A stretch of 9,846 bases of DNA, taken from CAZNUM01 sp964539305. Lineage in GTDB: Bacteria > Fidelibacterota > Marinisomatia > Marinisomatales > TCS55. Shown piece by piece: positions 1 to 6,736 of the stretch. A model generated the notes under the pieces. The model did no database searches. It was not told where the DNA came from and saw only the letters and a list, made by a program, of their open reading frames with translations. Every line of letters starts with the position of its first letter. The stretch's first letter is position 1. The stretch spans positions 1 to 9,846 of the forward strand of contig CAZIIM010000041.1 of assembly GCA_964539305.1 (NCBI GenBank), given 5' to 3'. Made by a program: the position numbers and the translations under genes.

Positions 1-72
1 TTCACCGTCCACAGAGCGTGGTTTTACTTCCACTTGCGCCTTTGGGGATGAGCCGGTATTTTTCACATTCAT
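1..72 (-). CDS. 5' end of an unidentified gene leaving the left edge
   Basis: Twenty-four open codons run from an ATG at 72-70 to the window edge in phase, beginning MNVKNTGSSPKAQV and rich in Lys, Val and small polar residues. No signal peptide or motif is visible and I do not recognise the family. No strong Shine-Dalgarno sequence precedes the ATG. If real, it is divergent from the SRPBCC gene with only about 30 bases between the two starts, so their promoters would overlap or lie inside the genes. A chance open frame of this length is possible. Confidence 0.35.
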   Translation of the reverse strand, partial: MNVKNTGSSPKAQVEVKPRSVDGE

Positions 73-101
73 TTCAATGCAACCATACTTAAAGATGAAA
101 A

Positions 102-557
102 ATGGGATACAGCCTTTCCATCGAAATTAAAGCACCCTTGAGTCAGGTCTGGCACAGCTGGACAAGCAGCCAGGAAACCTGTCATTGGCTGGCGCCCAGG
201 GCGGAGGTGGAGTTTTACCCGGGCGGTGCTTACGAATTCTTCTGGGGAGATGATCCGGAAAAAGACAGCACCATTGGGTGCAAACTGATTGAACTGGAAC
301 CGGAACGATTCCTGAAATTTGAATGGCAGGGGCTCACCCAATTTCTGTACCTGTTTACTCCTCCCAAAGGGAAGCGAACCACCATCGAGGTTCGATTTCT
401 TTCCCGCGGTTCAGGAACCATTGTAACCCTCTCCCAGCCGGAGACAAGACCGGGGAAAGACTGGACGGATTACGAAACCTGGATGTCCCGCGCCTGGAAA
501 AGGGCTTTGGAGGCGTTGAAAGATCACTGCGAACGGAGATTGACCTCTTCCAAATAA
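102..557 (+). CDS. SRPBCC / AHSA1-type (Hsp90 ATPase activator homologue-like) domain protein
   Basis: A 151-residue protein that is a single START/SRPBCC hydrophobic-cavity domain, the usual length for the bacterial AHSA1 family. The family pattern is visible: an N-terminal strand with 'IKAPLSQVWHSWT' (residues about 8-20), then 'WLAPRAEVEFYPGGAYEFFW' (about 29-48), a central 'FLKFEWQG', a beta strand 'TIVTLSQ' and a C-terminal amphipathic helix with 'WKRALEALKDH'. Members bind small hydrophobic ligands or act as co-chaperones; the ligand here cannot be told. There is no signal peptide, so it is cytoplasmic. The ribosome binding site is weak. The AlkD-like gene begins about 11 bases after the stop, so the two are probably co-transcribed. 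Confidence 0.8.
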   Translation: MGYSLSIEIKAPLSQVWHSWTSSQETCHWLAPRAEVEFYPGGAYEFFWGDDPEKDSTIGCKLIELEPERFLKFEWQGLTQFLYLFTPPKGKRTTIEVRFLSRGSGTIVTLSQPETRPGKDWTDYETWMSRAWKRALEALKDHCERRLTSSK

Positions 558-568
558 CCGGAAAACCA

Positions 569-1333
569 TTGCCCCAATCTCACACCCACCGCCTGTTTCG
601 CCGTTTGCAACCCTATGCTGATCCGACCACCAAACGCTGGTGGGAAAATTATGTAAAAGCGTCCGCACCCTTCCTGGGGGTTAAAATGCCGGTGATCCGC
701 AGGGAACTCCACCACTGGCACAAGGAATTCATTCAGGGGTCAATCGAATTGGAGGATCAGGTGCACCTGGCGATTGAATTGATTGAACAGCCCTACACGG
801 AAGAAAAACTGGCGGGGATACTGTACTTTCAGGAAATTCTTTTGCCGGCGCGTGCCATCCGCATACCCGAACACCTTGTCCACTTTGCCCGCTTATTTGA
901 TCAGGGCATGATTTACGACTGGAATGTGTGCGACTGGTTTTGTGTAAAAGTCCTGGGTCCCCTGATTCAGCGCGAGGGCACTTCCTGTGCCCCGTTAATC
1001 AGTGACTGGAGCCGGGCTGAAAATCTGTGGCGGGCCCGCGCTTCCCTGGTGGCTTTTGTTAAAGTGGCTCGTGACTCCCTGTATTATCCGGAGATCCGCC
1101 GGTCCTGCTGTACTGTAATCCAGCGCCCGGAACGATTTGCCAAAACAGCCGTGGGCTGGATCCTGCGGGAGATTTCCAACTTTGACAAGGGATTTGTTCA
1201 GAAAATGGTGGAAGAAAATCTTCCCTTTTTTACCCTGGAAAGCCTGAACAATGCCATGAAATATTTCGATCCTGACGTAAGATTGAAATACAGTCGCGCT
1301 TTCAAGTCGAATAACGATGCTTCATTAGATTAG
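569..1333 (+). CDS. AlkD-like DNA alkylation repair protein (HEAT-like repeat DNA glycosylase)
   Basis: About 254 residues, close to the 237 of Bacillus AlkD, built of helical HEAT-like repeats. Members remove bulky or cationic alkylated purines (N3-, N7-alkyl) from DNA without base flipping. All four key AlkD positions are visible: Trp118 and Asp122 in 'YDWNVCDWF' (the W-x3-D catalytic pair), Arg157 in 'NLWRARASL' and Trp197 in 'AVGWILRE'. The N-terminal 'ADPTTKRWWENYVKASAPFLG' region with 'VKMPVIRREL' is also typical. The start is uncertain. The first ATG of the open frame (323) would overlap the SRPBCC gene by 235 bases, while TTG at 569 lies 11 bases after that gene's stop, has a weak GGAA upstream and gives the family N-terminus. 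An ATT at 539 is an alternative. It is probably co-expressed with its upstream neighbour. Confidence 0.85.
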   Translation: MPQSHTHRLFRRLQPYADPTTKRWWENYVKASAPFLGVKMPVIRRELHHWHKEFIQGSIELEDQVHLAIELIEQPYTEEKLAGILYFQEILLPARAIRIPEHLVHFARLFDQGMIYDWNVCDWFCVKVLGPLIQREGTSCAPLISDWSRAENLWRARASLVAFVKVARDSLYYPEIRRSCCTVIQRPERFAKTAVGWILREISNFDKGFVQKMVEENLPFFTLESLNNAMKYFDPDVRLKYSRAFKSNNDASLD

Positions 1334-1380
1334 GTCATGAATACGTTGTTATCCATGCTTTTGATTGATTTGGTTTTAAG

Positions 1381-1875
1381 TTGAAGCGCTACACTTCCTT
1401 ACAATTCCCAAAACAAAAGTTTCTCCCCGGTCAGGGGCAGGCGCATCCCGATAAGTTGCTGCCCGAAGTACTTCAAACAGCGAATCATCGTTGTTTCAGC
1501 GCCGAAACGTGGAAATTCTCCCAGCCCTATCTTTATGCCATCGATCTCTTCAATGCCGGTTACTGGTGGGAAGCCCACGAAATCCTGGAAATGTTGTGGA
1601 ATGAAACGGGACGCCGATCAGAAACAGCCGAATTTCTTCAAGGATTAATCCAGATTTGCGCTGCCCTCCTGAAAAAATCACAGTCGGTCCCGGCAGGTGC
1701 TCTGAGGCTTAAGAAAAAGGGGATTCTTCATTTAAGTCCCAGGAAGGGGACCTACCTGGGAATCGAGACTAACAGACTGATCCAGGCGATCGAACGGTAT
1801 TTTAAGAAGCCAGGTATTCCTCCACCCCAAATCAGATTACGAGGTGTGGACAAGGATTCAACCTCATCTTTTTAA
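1381..1875 (+). CDS. DUF309 domain-containing protein
   Basis: A 164-residue protein with the DUF309 core 'YAIDLFNAGYWWEAHEILE' (about residues 52-70), where the WEAHE motif is diagnostic, followed by 'FLQGLIQICAALLK' in the second helix. The family is an all-helical soluble protein of unknown biochemical function. The start is TTG at 1381: an in-frame stop at 1366-1368 excludes anything earlier, and the next Met is inside the domain. The N-terminus also contains 'KFLPGQGQAHPDKL', matching the 'fxPGxxpHP' extension known in longer DUF309 members, which supports this start. The ribosome binding site is poor. It lies 47 bases after the AlkD-like gene on the same strand and may be its operon partner. 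Confidence 0.8.
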   Translation: MKRYTSLQFPKQKFLPGQGQAHPDKLLPEVLQTANHRCFSAETWKFSQPYLYAIDLFNAGYWWEAHEILEMLWNETGRRSETAEFLQGLIQICAALLKKSQSVPAGALRLKKKGILHLSPRKGTYLGIETNRLIQAIERYFKKPGIPPPQIRLRGVDKDSTSSF

Positions 1876-1896
1876 TCCGGAACACTTGGATTTTTT
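1874..1896 (+). terminator. weak candidate terminator after the DUF309 gene
   Basis: A short 5-bp hairpin (AATCC at 1874-1878, GGATT at 1888-1892, 9-base loop) overlaps the stop codon and runs into six T residues. It is placed as expected for an intrinsic terminator, but the stem is short and only two base pairs are G-C, so it may act weakly or not at all. Confidence 0.3.
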
Positions 1897-1931
1897 AAGG
1901 ATAGTATGTAAACTGACCTGTCATTCTATTT

Positions 1932-1947
1932 TGTGAGGGTGATCACG
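1932..1947. promoter_or_regulatory. CRP/FNR-family-like palindrome upstream of the lipoprotein gene
   Basis: The 16-mer TGTGAGGGTGATCACG matches the CRP consensus TGTGA-N6-TCACA at 9 of 10 core positions. It lies about 60 bases before the ATG of the lipoprotein gene at 2006, in an otherwise featureless intergenic region. No convincing -35/-10 pair was found beside it. One such match in 10 kb could occur by chance; its support comes from lying in the intergenic region. Confidence 0.3.
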
Positions 1948-2005
1948 CTGAAAGTGGTCCCATCAGTAGTAAATTCAGTTTGAATTACAACGAATGGAGT
2001 GTAGC

Positions 2006-3280
2006 ATGATAAAAGTATTTTTCAAAATAAGTTTCATTACAGGACTGCTCTTCCTGGCAGCCTGCGAACTCAACAAACAGGAAGATACGGGGCAGAATAA
2101 CCCGGCAGAACTGGTGGGAAAATGGGAACGGAGTGAACTCCAGATAGGTCTGGAGGTTACAACGAATTCCCAGCAAAACATTTTGGATTTGGGTTCAGCT
2201 GGAGTCGGTGGTGGAATCACAGTGACGGGCGACAACATAAATGAAACCCTCCAGTACCTGAATCCCATTTTCATGTTCATGATGATGGATACGACTGGGA
2301 ATGGAATGAATGGTGGAAATGGAATGGACCAGGGGCCCCGGTTCCTGTTTGCTGCCCAGAACCTGGATTGGTCGGTATATCAGAAACCGGAGGATTTCTT
2401 CGGCCAGCGACTAAAAATGTTCGTCCTGATGGAGGACCATGCCTACGACCATATGGGCAACCCAATGATGGACTCTACTTTTACCAGGGCTGTCTATTTT
2501 GAATGGACCATTAATGATACGGATGCTTTTTTCATGGACGATCAGCCTCCCGATTCCATGTACATGGCGGAAGAAAATGTGGATTACACCCTGGACACTT
2601 TGACCCATCAGTTGACGGTAACGAATCTGAGCCTCTATTTCGCCAGGTTCTCCGTCCTCGTAGACAACGATTCCGCTTATGCTGACACGATCGAATGGGA
2701 CAGCTCCCGGGTTGTGACCGTCTCCGGTTCTCTTGCTCCCGCCACATTTTCCGTCCCGGCCCATACACCCACGATGATGACGACACCCTTCTTTGACGAA
2801 AAACAAGTGGAAGGACCGCCCATCTCCGTGGATTTACACGAAGATGGCAGCATGGATTTTGTTGAGGTTGTGATTGAATACGACAATGAAGGGAATGGTA
2901 CGGAGGTGACCAATTATCTTACCGGTGATTGGTGGACCGAGGGGGCTGATACGCTGGTCATGGTAATCAACGATCCTCAAATTGGTCCGGATACAGTGGA
3001 CCTGCAATACTCCCTTTCCGGATCGGAATTGATGGTGGTTCACCGGGAGGATCCTTGCGATCCCATGATGAATGACAATTATCCCCGGAATGAGTGCATG
3101 GCGGACTTCGAACGGGGCCTGGTGGGTCTCCAGCCGGGTAGCCTGGATGAAATATGGATTATTATGAACCTCAAATTCATGAAAACATCGAGTAGCGCCG
3201 TACCCGCCAACACGTCACAAGCCATGAATCAAATTCTCATGCGAGACTGGTTAAAACGAGCTGTACGGTTACGCCGTTAA
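2006..3280 (+). CDS. Met/Asp-rich secreted lipoprotein of unknown function
   Basis: A 424-residue protein. I chose the ATG at 2006 because GGAG at 1996-1999 sits 6 bases upstream; the earlier in-frame ATG at 1994 overlaps that site. The N-terminus MIKVFFKISFITGLLFLAAC is a classic lipoprotein signal with lipobox L17-A-A-C20, so the mature protein is lipidated at Cys20, probably in the outer membrane or facing the periplasm. 'ELVGKWERSEL' soon after the Cys and 'GDWWTEGADTLVMVI' followed by 'YSLSGSELMVV' near residues 305-345 resemble lipocalin-like repeats (G-x-W plus strands), which is a tentative match. The body is unusually rich in Met, Asp and Gly: 'FMFMMMDTTGNGMNGGNGMD' (about 90-110), 'HMGNPMMDS', 'DSMYMAEE', 'TPTMMTTP' and 'DPMMNDN'. 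The basic C-terminus ends RLRR. It is a single gene between two terminators. I do not recognise a named family. Confidence 0.85.
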   Translation: MIKVFFKISFITGLLFLAACELNKQEDTGQNNPAELVGKWERSELQIGLEVTTNSQQNILDLGSAGVGGGITVTGDNINETLQYLNPIFMFMMMDTTGNGMNGGNGMDQGPRFLFAAQNLDWSVYQKPEDFFGQRLKMFVLMEDHAYDHMGNPMMDSTFTRAVYFEWTINDTDAFFMDDQPPDSMYMAEENVDYTLDTLTHQLTVTNLSLYFARFSVLVDNDSAYADTIEWDSSRVVTVSGSLAPATFSVPAHTPTMMTTPFFDEKQVEGPPISVDLHEDGSMDFVEVVIEYDNEGNGTEVTNYLTGDWWTEGADTLVMVINDPQIGPDTVDLQYSLSGSELMVVHREDPCDPMMNDNYPRNECMADFERGLVGLQPGSLDEIWIIMNLKFMKTSSSAVPANTSQAMNQILMRDWLKRAVRLRR

Positions 3281-3299
3281 CCGGCAACTTTCCTTCAAT

Positions 3300-3333
3300 A
3301 AAAAAGCCCCGTTTTCACAAGCGGGGCTTTTTT
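3300..3333. terminator. strong bidirectional intrinsic terminator
   Basis: A 12-bp stem (AAAAAAGCCCCG at 3300-3311 with CGGGGCTTTTTT at 3322-3333) has a 10-base loop that can pair a little further. The A and T tracts make it work on both strands. It ends the + strand lipoprotein gene (stop at 3280) and the minus-strand operon (last stop at 3353). Confidence 0.93.
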
Positions 3334-3352
3334 ATTATAAAACTGTTCCTTC

Positions 3353-4057
3353 TCAAGGTCCCCGTTGGCGGTCAATAATTTTTTGATTTTCAAACGAGGA
3401 ATCGATCTGTAATTCCCGGAATTTAATGATCAGGGCCGTTGCGGCGGCGGCAATGACCCGTTGGCGATGGGGGTTCATGTAGGGATAAATCCACACTGCT
3501 TCCTGGGAGGGGCGGGAAATATCCACCAGTCCCCGGATTTCATCGTCAAAATAAAACAGATAACCCATGAGCAGAGGACTCCGGACCCGCAGGTTATCTT
3601 CTGTCCGGTAGTACTCCCGGATCCGCAACGTATCGCCGGCAGTAACTACCAACGAATCAGTGAAGGTCCAGTCCCCCTTTGGCGGTGTCTGATCCCGAAA
3701 TTTACATCGAATGTTTGGATCCCACGGACCCTTGTCGGGATATTCACAATAGCAGTTCCACTGCTCCCCTTTCTCGTCCGTGAGCTGGAATTCATAGGAA
3801 TGAATGTCCCAGTAAGAGGTTTTGAAATCGGTGTAAAGAATTTTCCCGCTTCGATCCTGAATGTTGTACACATGAAACGGGCCAAAATCCAGGGTCCAGG
3901 TAATATCACCGCCCTTCACGGGCAGGCGCAGAGCCGCATTTAATTCATCCGGAACCCCGATTTTCACGGGTTTCAGGGCACAGGCCGTCAGGAGCAGAAG
4001 GGCTCCTAGAGCGGACAGCGGGCCTACCGGTAACTTTTTTCCCCGCTTCAGTTTAAT
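3353..4057 (-). CDS. hypothetical lipoprotein, probable ATT start
   Basis: A conventional GTG start at 3967 gives 204 residues without a signal peptide. Reading upstream in frame to an ATT at 4057-4055 gives 234 residues with an N-terminus 'IKLKRGKKLPVGPLSALGAL' followed by LLLTAC: a basic n-region, a hydrophobic core and a lipobox L23-T-A-C26. GGAGG at 4068-4064 lies 7 bases before the ATT, which is ideal spacing, so the true start is most likely this ATT (or a misread base there); CTG at 4051 is the next choice. The mature part appears beta-rich with many aromatic residues ('LDFGPFHVYNIQD', 'TSYWDIHSYEFQLTDEKGEQ', 'WNCYCEYPDKGPWDP'); a helix such as 'QRVIAAAATALIIKFREL' is near the C-terminus. 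No family is recognised. It is the last gene before the bidirectional terminator, 57 bases after the cupin gene. Confidence 0.75.
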   Translation of the reverse strand: MKLKRGKKLPVGPLSALGALLLLTACALKPVKIGVPDELNAALRLPVKGGDITWTLDFGPFHVYNIQDRSGKILYTDFKTSYWDIHSYEFQLTDEKGEQWNCYCEYPDKGPWDPNIRCKFRDQTPPKGDWTFTDSLVVTAGDTLRIREYYRTEDNLRVRSPLLMGYLFYFDDEIRGLVDISRPSQEAVWIYPYMNPHRQRVIAAAATALIIKFRELQIDSSFENQKIIDRQRGP

Positions 4058-4114
4058 ATGAAACCCTCCGAATCATTTCCTCGAATATACTAAAACGGAG
4101 GTCAAAAATCGCCT

Positions 4115-4591
4115 TTAAGGGGTGGTTTTATTCTGGGTCTCTCTCCGTTGACGGAGCTGCTGATTGTAGGCTCTGATTTTTTCGTTCCCTTCATACCAGG
4201 GGGGTAAAGCCTCCCAGTCGGGGATGCCGTCATTGATTAGGGTACTCGAGGCCCCCTTTGTCTTGAAACCGGCGGGGACACCTCCCACAATCAAACACAC
4301 CAGATCTGTATCCGTTTCCGCTTTTAAGGCCCGTTTCGATTCCGGGGGCACTTTCACAAAATCACCGGGTTCCAGGGGCACCAACGTTTCCTCCACATAC
4401 AGCATTCCCCTGCCCTTTAGCGGAATATATACTTCTTCCTGCCGTTCGTGGCGGTGTAAATAGGTATATCCTTTCCCGGCGGGAATATTGACGATGCCTA
4501 CCCCCACCCCTTTCAAATCCAAATCCCGTTTTAACAGGGTTAACCACGGTGGAAGATGGTTGAGATTCAGGCTTTTTTTTCGATACATCAT
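4115..4591 (-). CDS. single-domain cupin protein with altered second metal motif
   Basis: A 158-residue small beta-barrel cupin (cupin_2 type). Motif 1 is intact: G39, H46-x-H48, E53 and G60 in 'GYTYLHRHERQEEVYIPLKG'. Motif 2 begins normally ('LEPGDFVKVPP', G76 to P83), but the metal-binding His is Arg87 and the following Asn is Ala91. The usual 3-His/1-Glu centre therefore lacks one ligand. The domain may bind metal with fewer ligands or be a sugar- or ligand-binding cupin; the substrate is unknown. There is no signal peptide, so it is cytoplasmic. ATG codons at 4591 and 4588 are adjacent; GGGG upstream is spaced better for the second. The gene begins 22 bases after the cyclophilin stop, consistent with an operon. 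Confidence 0.85.
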   Translation of the reverse strand: MMYRKKSLNLNHLPPWLTLLKRDLDLKGVGVGIVNIPAGKGYTYLHRHERQEEVYIPLKGRGMLYVEETLVPLEPGDFVKVPPESKRALKAETDTDLVCLIVGGVPAGFKTKGASSTLINDGIPDWEALPPWYEGNEKIRAYNQQLRQRRETQNKTTP

Positions 4592-4613
4592 TTCCCCACG
4601 TCTATTGAAACTC

Positions 4614-5174
4614 TTAAAGGACCCGCATGGAATTAATCACCACCGGTTCCAGGAGGGTCTGTCCATCGGCAGACTGCTGTTGAATCGCCAAAACGATGGC
4701 CATCCCCCGGATCACTTTTCCGAAGGCAGCGAATCCCTGACCATCGGGATTGCGTCTCCCGCCATAATCCAGTTCCGGCTGATCGCCGATGCAGATGAAA
4801 AATTCAGTTGTGGCCGTACCCGGTTCGGCCCGGGCCATGGAAATGACCCCGTTTTTATGGGAAAGATGGGTCTGGCGGGTGGATTCATGTTTAATCGGTT
4901 TGAACCACCGTTCCCGATCCCCCAAACCGCCCTGGATCACCTGAATCTTTACGGAATCCCTCGGCTGATTATCCAAGCGTACGACGCGGTAAAACGTGGC
5001 CTTGGTATAGTCACCCGCTTTCACATGATTCAGGAAATTTTCAACCGTCACCGGTGCCTGTTTAGGATACAGTTCTACCGTAATTTCACCCAGATCCGTG
5101 TCAATCAGCACTTTTGGATTGGGTTTTGAACAGGCACACACCAAAAGTAGCAATAAGGGATAGAGCTGTTTCAT
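4614..5174 (-). CDS. lipoprotein cyclophilin-type peptidyl-prolyl cis-trans isomerase
   Basis: A 186-residue protein that catalyses cis-trans isomerisation of Xaa-Pro bonds, assisting folding of exported proteins. The ATG at 5174 has GGAGG 7 bases upstream; an earlier in-frame start at 5231 would overlap the dehydrogenase gene and bury the signal peptide. MKQLYPLLLLLVCAC is a lipoprotein signal with the lipidated residue at Cys15. The cyclophilin domain follows: 'TDLGEITVELYPKQAPVTVE' (about 26-45), catalytic Arg63 in 'FYRVV', 'IQGG' and 'ISMARAEPGTATTEFFICIG' (human 'MANAGPNTNGSQFFI' region, with Gln replaced by Glu), then 'GQGFAAFGKVIRGM'. This short extracytoplasmic form is common in bacteria. 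The dehydrogenase lies 13 bases upstream and the cupin 22 bases downstream. Confidence 0.93.
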   Translation of the reverse strand: MKQLYPLLLLLVCACSKPNPKVLIDTDLGEITVELYPKQAPVTVENFLNHVKAGDYTKATFYRVVRLDNQPRDSVKIQVIQGGLGDRERWFKPIKHESTRQTHLSHKNGVISMARAEPGTATTEFFICIGDQPELDYGGRRNPDGQGFAAFGKVIRGMAIVLAIQQQSADGQTLLEPVVINSMRVL

Positions 5175-5187
5175 CTTTCTTCCTCCC

Positions 5188-5868
5188 TTACCAGGGGATT
5201 TCTGTGCCCTGGTAGTCAATGAATTTACCACTGATTTCTGAACCGGGTCGTTGGAGAACTTTCAGTAGTCCGGATACAGCTTCCGGGGGATCCAGCGGTG
5301 CGGCCTGCGTTCCCATTCGGGTCCGCACCCAGCCGGGATGAACCGCCACCACAGCGATGGACTTGTGAGCCAGGTCCCGGTGGAGATTCATGGTGGCCAT
5401 ATTCAAGGCCGCTTTACTCATGCGGTAACTATAATAACAGCCACTGAGATTATCCGCAATGGAGCCCATACGTGAGGACAGATTCACAATTTTTGAATCC
5501 CGCTTCATAAACGGAAGCAAAGCTTTTACCATCAATAACGGACCGACAGCATTGGTGTAGAATACTTTCAGAACATCTTCATGGGTCAGGTCTTCTAGGG
5601 TCTCGTTATCGCCCCCAATCCCCGCATTGTTGATGAGAAGATCCAGTTGCAGACCCCAGGAACGGATCTCCTGAGCCATCGTTTCAATCAGATGCTCTTT
5701 CCGTACATCCAGTTCAAAAATATCCTTTTCAGGAATCAGATACTGCAATTCATTGGCATGATCCGGATTCCGACAACCGGCCAGGACCCGGTAACCCTCC
5801 CGGGATAATTGACGGGCGAATTCCAATCCCAGACCCCGGTTCGCTCCGCTGATTAAACAGACTTTCAT
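5188..5868 (-). CDS. short-chain dehydrogenase/reductase (classical SDR, C-factor/carbonyl reductase-like)
   Basis: A 226-residue NAD(P)(H)-dependent oxidoreductase with a complete Rossmann fold. Cofactor motif 'SGANRGLG' (residues 7-14), structural 'NNAG' (80-83), Asn106, catalytic Ser131/132 in 'NLSSRMGS', Tyr148 and Lys152 in 'YRMSKAAL', and 'HPGWVRTRMG' after the active site are all present. Arg11 and Arg33 beside the cofactor site suggest NADPH preference (inferred). The sequence resembles the C-factor/sniffer-type SDRs; its substrate is unknown. The ATG at 5868 overlaps the stop of the upstream hydrolase gene as ATGA, which implies translational coupling; AGGAG lies 10 bases upstream. 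A longer reading from 5916 adds residues that belong to the overlapping hydrolase region and is not supported. Confidence 0.92.
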   Translation of the reverse strand: MKVCLISGANRGLGLEFARQLSREGYRVLAGCRNPDHANELQYLIPEKDIFELDVRKEHLIETMAQEIRSWGLQLDLLINNAGIGGDNETLEDLTHEDVLKVFYTNAVGPLLMVKALLPFMKRDSKIVNLSSRMGSIADNLSGCYYSYRMSKAALNMATMNLHRDLAHKSIAVVAVHPGWVRTRMGTQAAPLDPPEAVSGLLKVLQRPGSEISGKFIDYQGTEIPW

Positions 5869-6623
5869 TTCCGAGGCGCTCCTGCCCGTCCATTTAAATA
5901 CTGATCCAATACCCATGAAATGGACCTGTTATGCCCCAGGCGCATGGATCCCACACTGTCCGGCAGTTGAATCACTTCACTTTGAGGTAAACTAAGGACC
6001 TGCGGGTCCTCGGGCAGGTCTTTATAGGCGCCGTCCTGTGCTTTCCGGGTCCTCCACTGGGTCAGGTGCTCTCCCCTGTCATTTTTGAATTCCGGGAAAC
6101 CGGGGCACCTGCTTTCCAGGCGGGGATGTCCTCCCAGCGGGGCCGCCACGGAATGCAGCTCAAAGGAAAGGGAATCGGGTAACATTTCCATCATCAGAGC
6201 CACAATTACACCACCATAGCTGTGACCAAAAAGAATGAAATGACGAATAGACGGTTTTTGTTCGTGAAGGGCCAGGATAGCATTAGCCAGTTTCTTCGCC
6301 GCCTCCTGCGGACATTCGGTCCAGTCCCAGCGATAAAAGTAGGTTTCCCATCCGGAATCAGCCATTTTCCGCAAGGGGTGGATCCATTCATACCCCCGGG
6401 AACCGTAACCATGAACCGCGATGAAGACCGTGTCCATCCGAAGGTTTTGGAATTGAACCAGATTCAAACCGGAGGGGTGGGAAATTAGTTTTTTCCCCGA
6501 GACAAAAACGGAATCTCCTTCCACCAGCTCTGAATAGGGAATGAAGGGGAAAGTCTGTGCTGGAGTCAAACTAATCCCCAGACTGATCAGGATTAAATAC
6601 AGGATATATTTTTTCAGGATCAT
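5865..6623 (-). CDS. secreted alpha/beta-hydrolase
   Basis: A 252-residue alpha/beta-hydrolase fold enzyme with an N-terminal signal peptide (MILKKYILYLILISLGIS, cleavage probably after 'TPAQ' near residue 23). Oxyanion loop 'HGYG' (71-74), nucleophile elbow 'GHSYGG' with Ser135, and C-terminal catalytic His231 in 'LGHNRSISWV' give a complete lipase/esterase-type site; the acid is probably an Asp near residues 205-222 and is not certain. There is no Cys lipobox, so it should be periplasmic or secreted. The substrate is not predictable. It is the first gene of the apparent five-gene operon, about 110 bases from the upstream terminator, with a weak ribosome binding site. Its last codons overlap the SDR gene. 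Confidence 0.9.
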   Translation of the reverse strand: MILKKYILYLILISLGISLTPAQTFPFIPYSELVEGDSVFVSGKKLISHPSGLNLVQFQNLRMDTVFIAVHGYGSRGYEWIHPLRKMADSGWETYFYRWDWTECPQEAAKKLANAILALHEQKPSIRHFILFGHSYGGVIVALMMEMLPDSLSFELHSVAAPLGGHPRLESRCPGFPEFKNDRGEHLTQWRTRKAQDGAYKDLPEDPQVLSLPQSEVIQLPDSVGSMRLGHNRSISWVLDQYLNGRAGAPRK

Positions 6624-6674
6624 GATTTCATACCAGGTTCAATCAGAACCGAATTTACACCATTCTTTTCAATC

Positions 6675-6687
6675 TACGGTGACCGTA
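6675..6687. promoter_or_regulatory. perfect palindrome upstream of the hydrolase operon
   Basis: TACGGT-G-ACCGTA is a perfect 6-bp inverted repeat around one central base, 52 bases before the hydrolase start in the only intergenic region that can hold the operon promoter. It is a candidate operator. No -10/-35 pair was convincing. Confidence 0.25.
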
Positions 6688-6736
6688 ACGTCCGGGAAGG
6701 CAAGCCCGATTTTCGTCTATTTCGTCTTTTAAAAGA

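Noticed and set aside
323..568. Longer version of the AlkD-like gene beginning at ATG 323
   Set aside because: It would overlap the SRPBCC gene by 235 bases in another frame and adds about 80 residues with no family resemblance; the AlkD domain begins after 569.
1994..2005. ATG 1994 as start of the Met-rich lipoprotein
   Set aside because: This ATG overlaps the GGAG that serves the ATG at 2006, and starting at 2006 gives a normal lipoprotein signal.
3461..3943. A 160-codon + strand open frame
   Set aside because: It is antisense to the minus-strand lipoprotein gene, has no ribosome binding site and shows no domain; the minus frame has a signal peptide and terminator.
4488..5129. A 213-codon + strand open frame
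   Set aside because: It is antisense to the cyclophilin gene, which has complete motifs and a strong ribosome binding site.
5869..5916. Upstream start for the SDR
   Set aside because: The extra residues come from the overlapping hydrolase gene; the Rossmann motif starts directly after Met at 5868, which forms an ATGA overlap.
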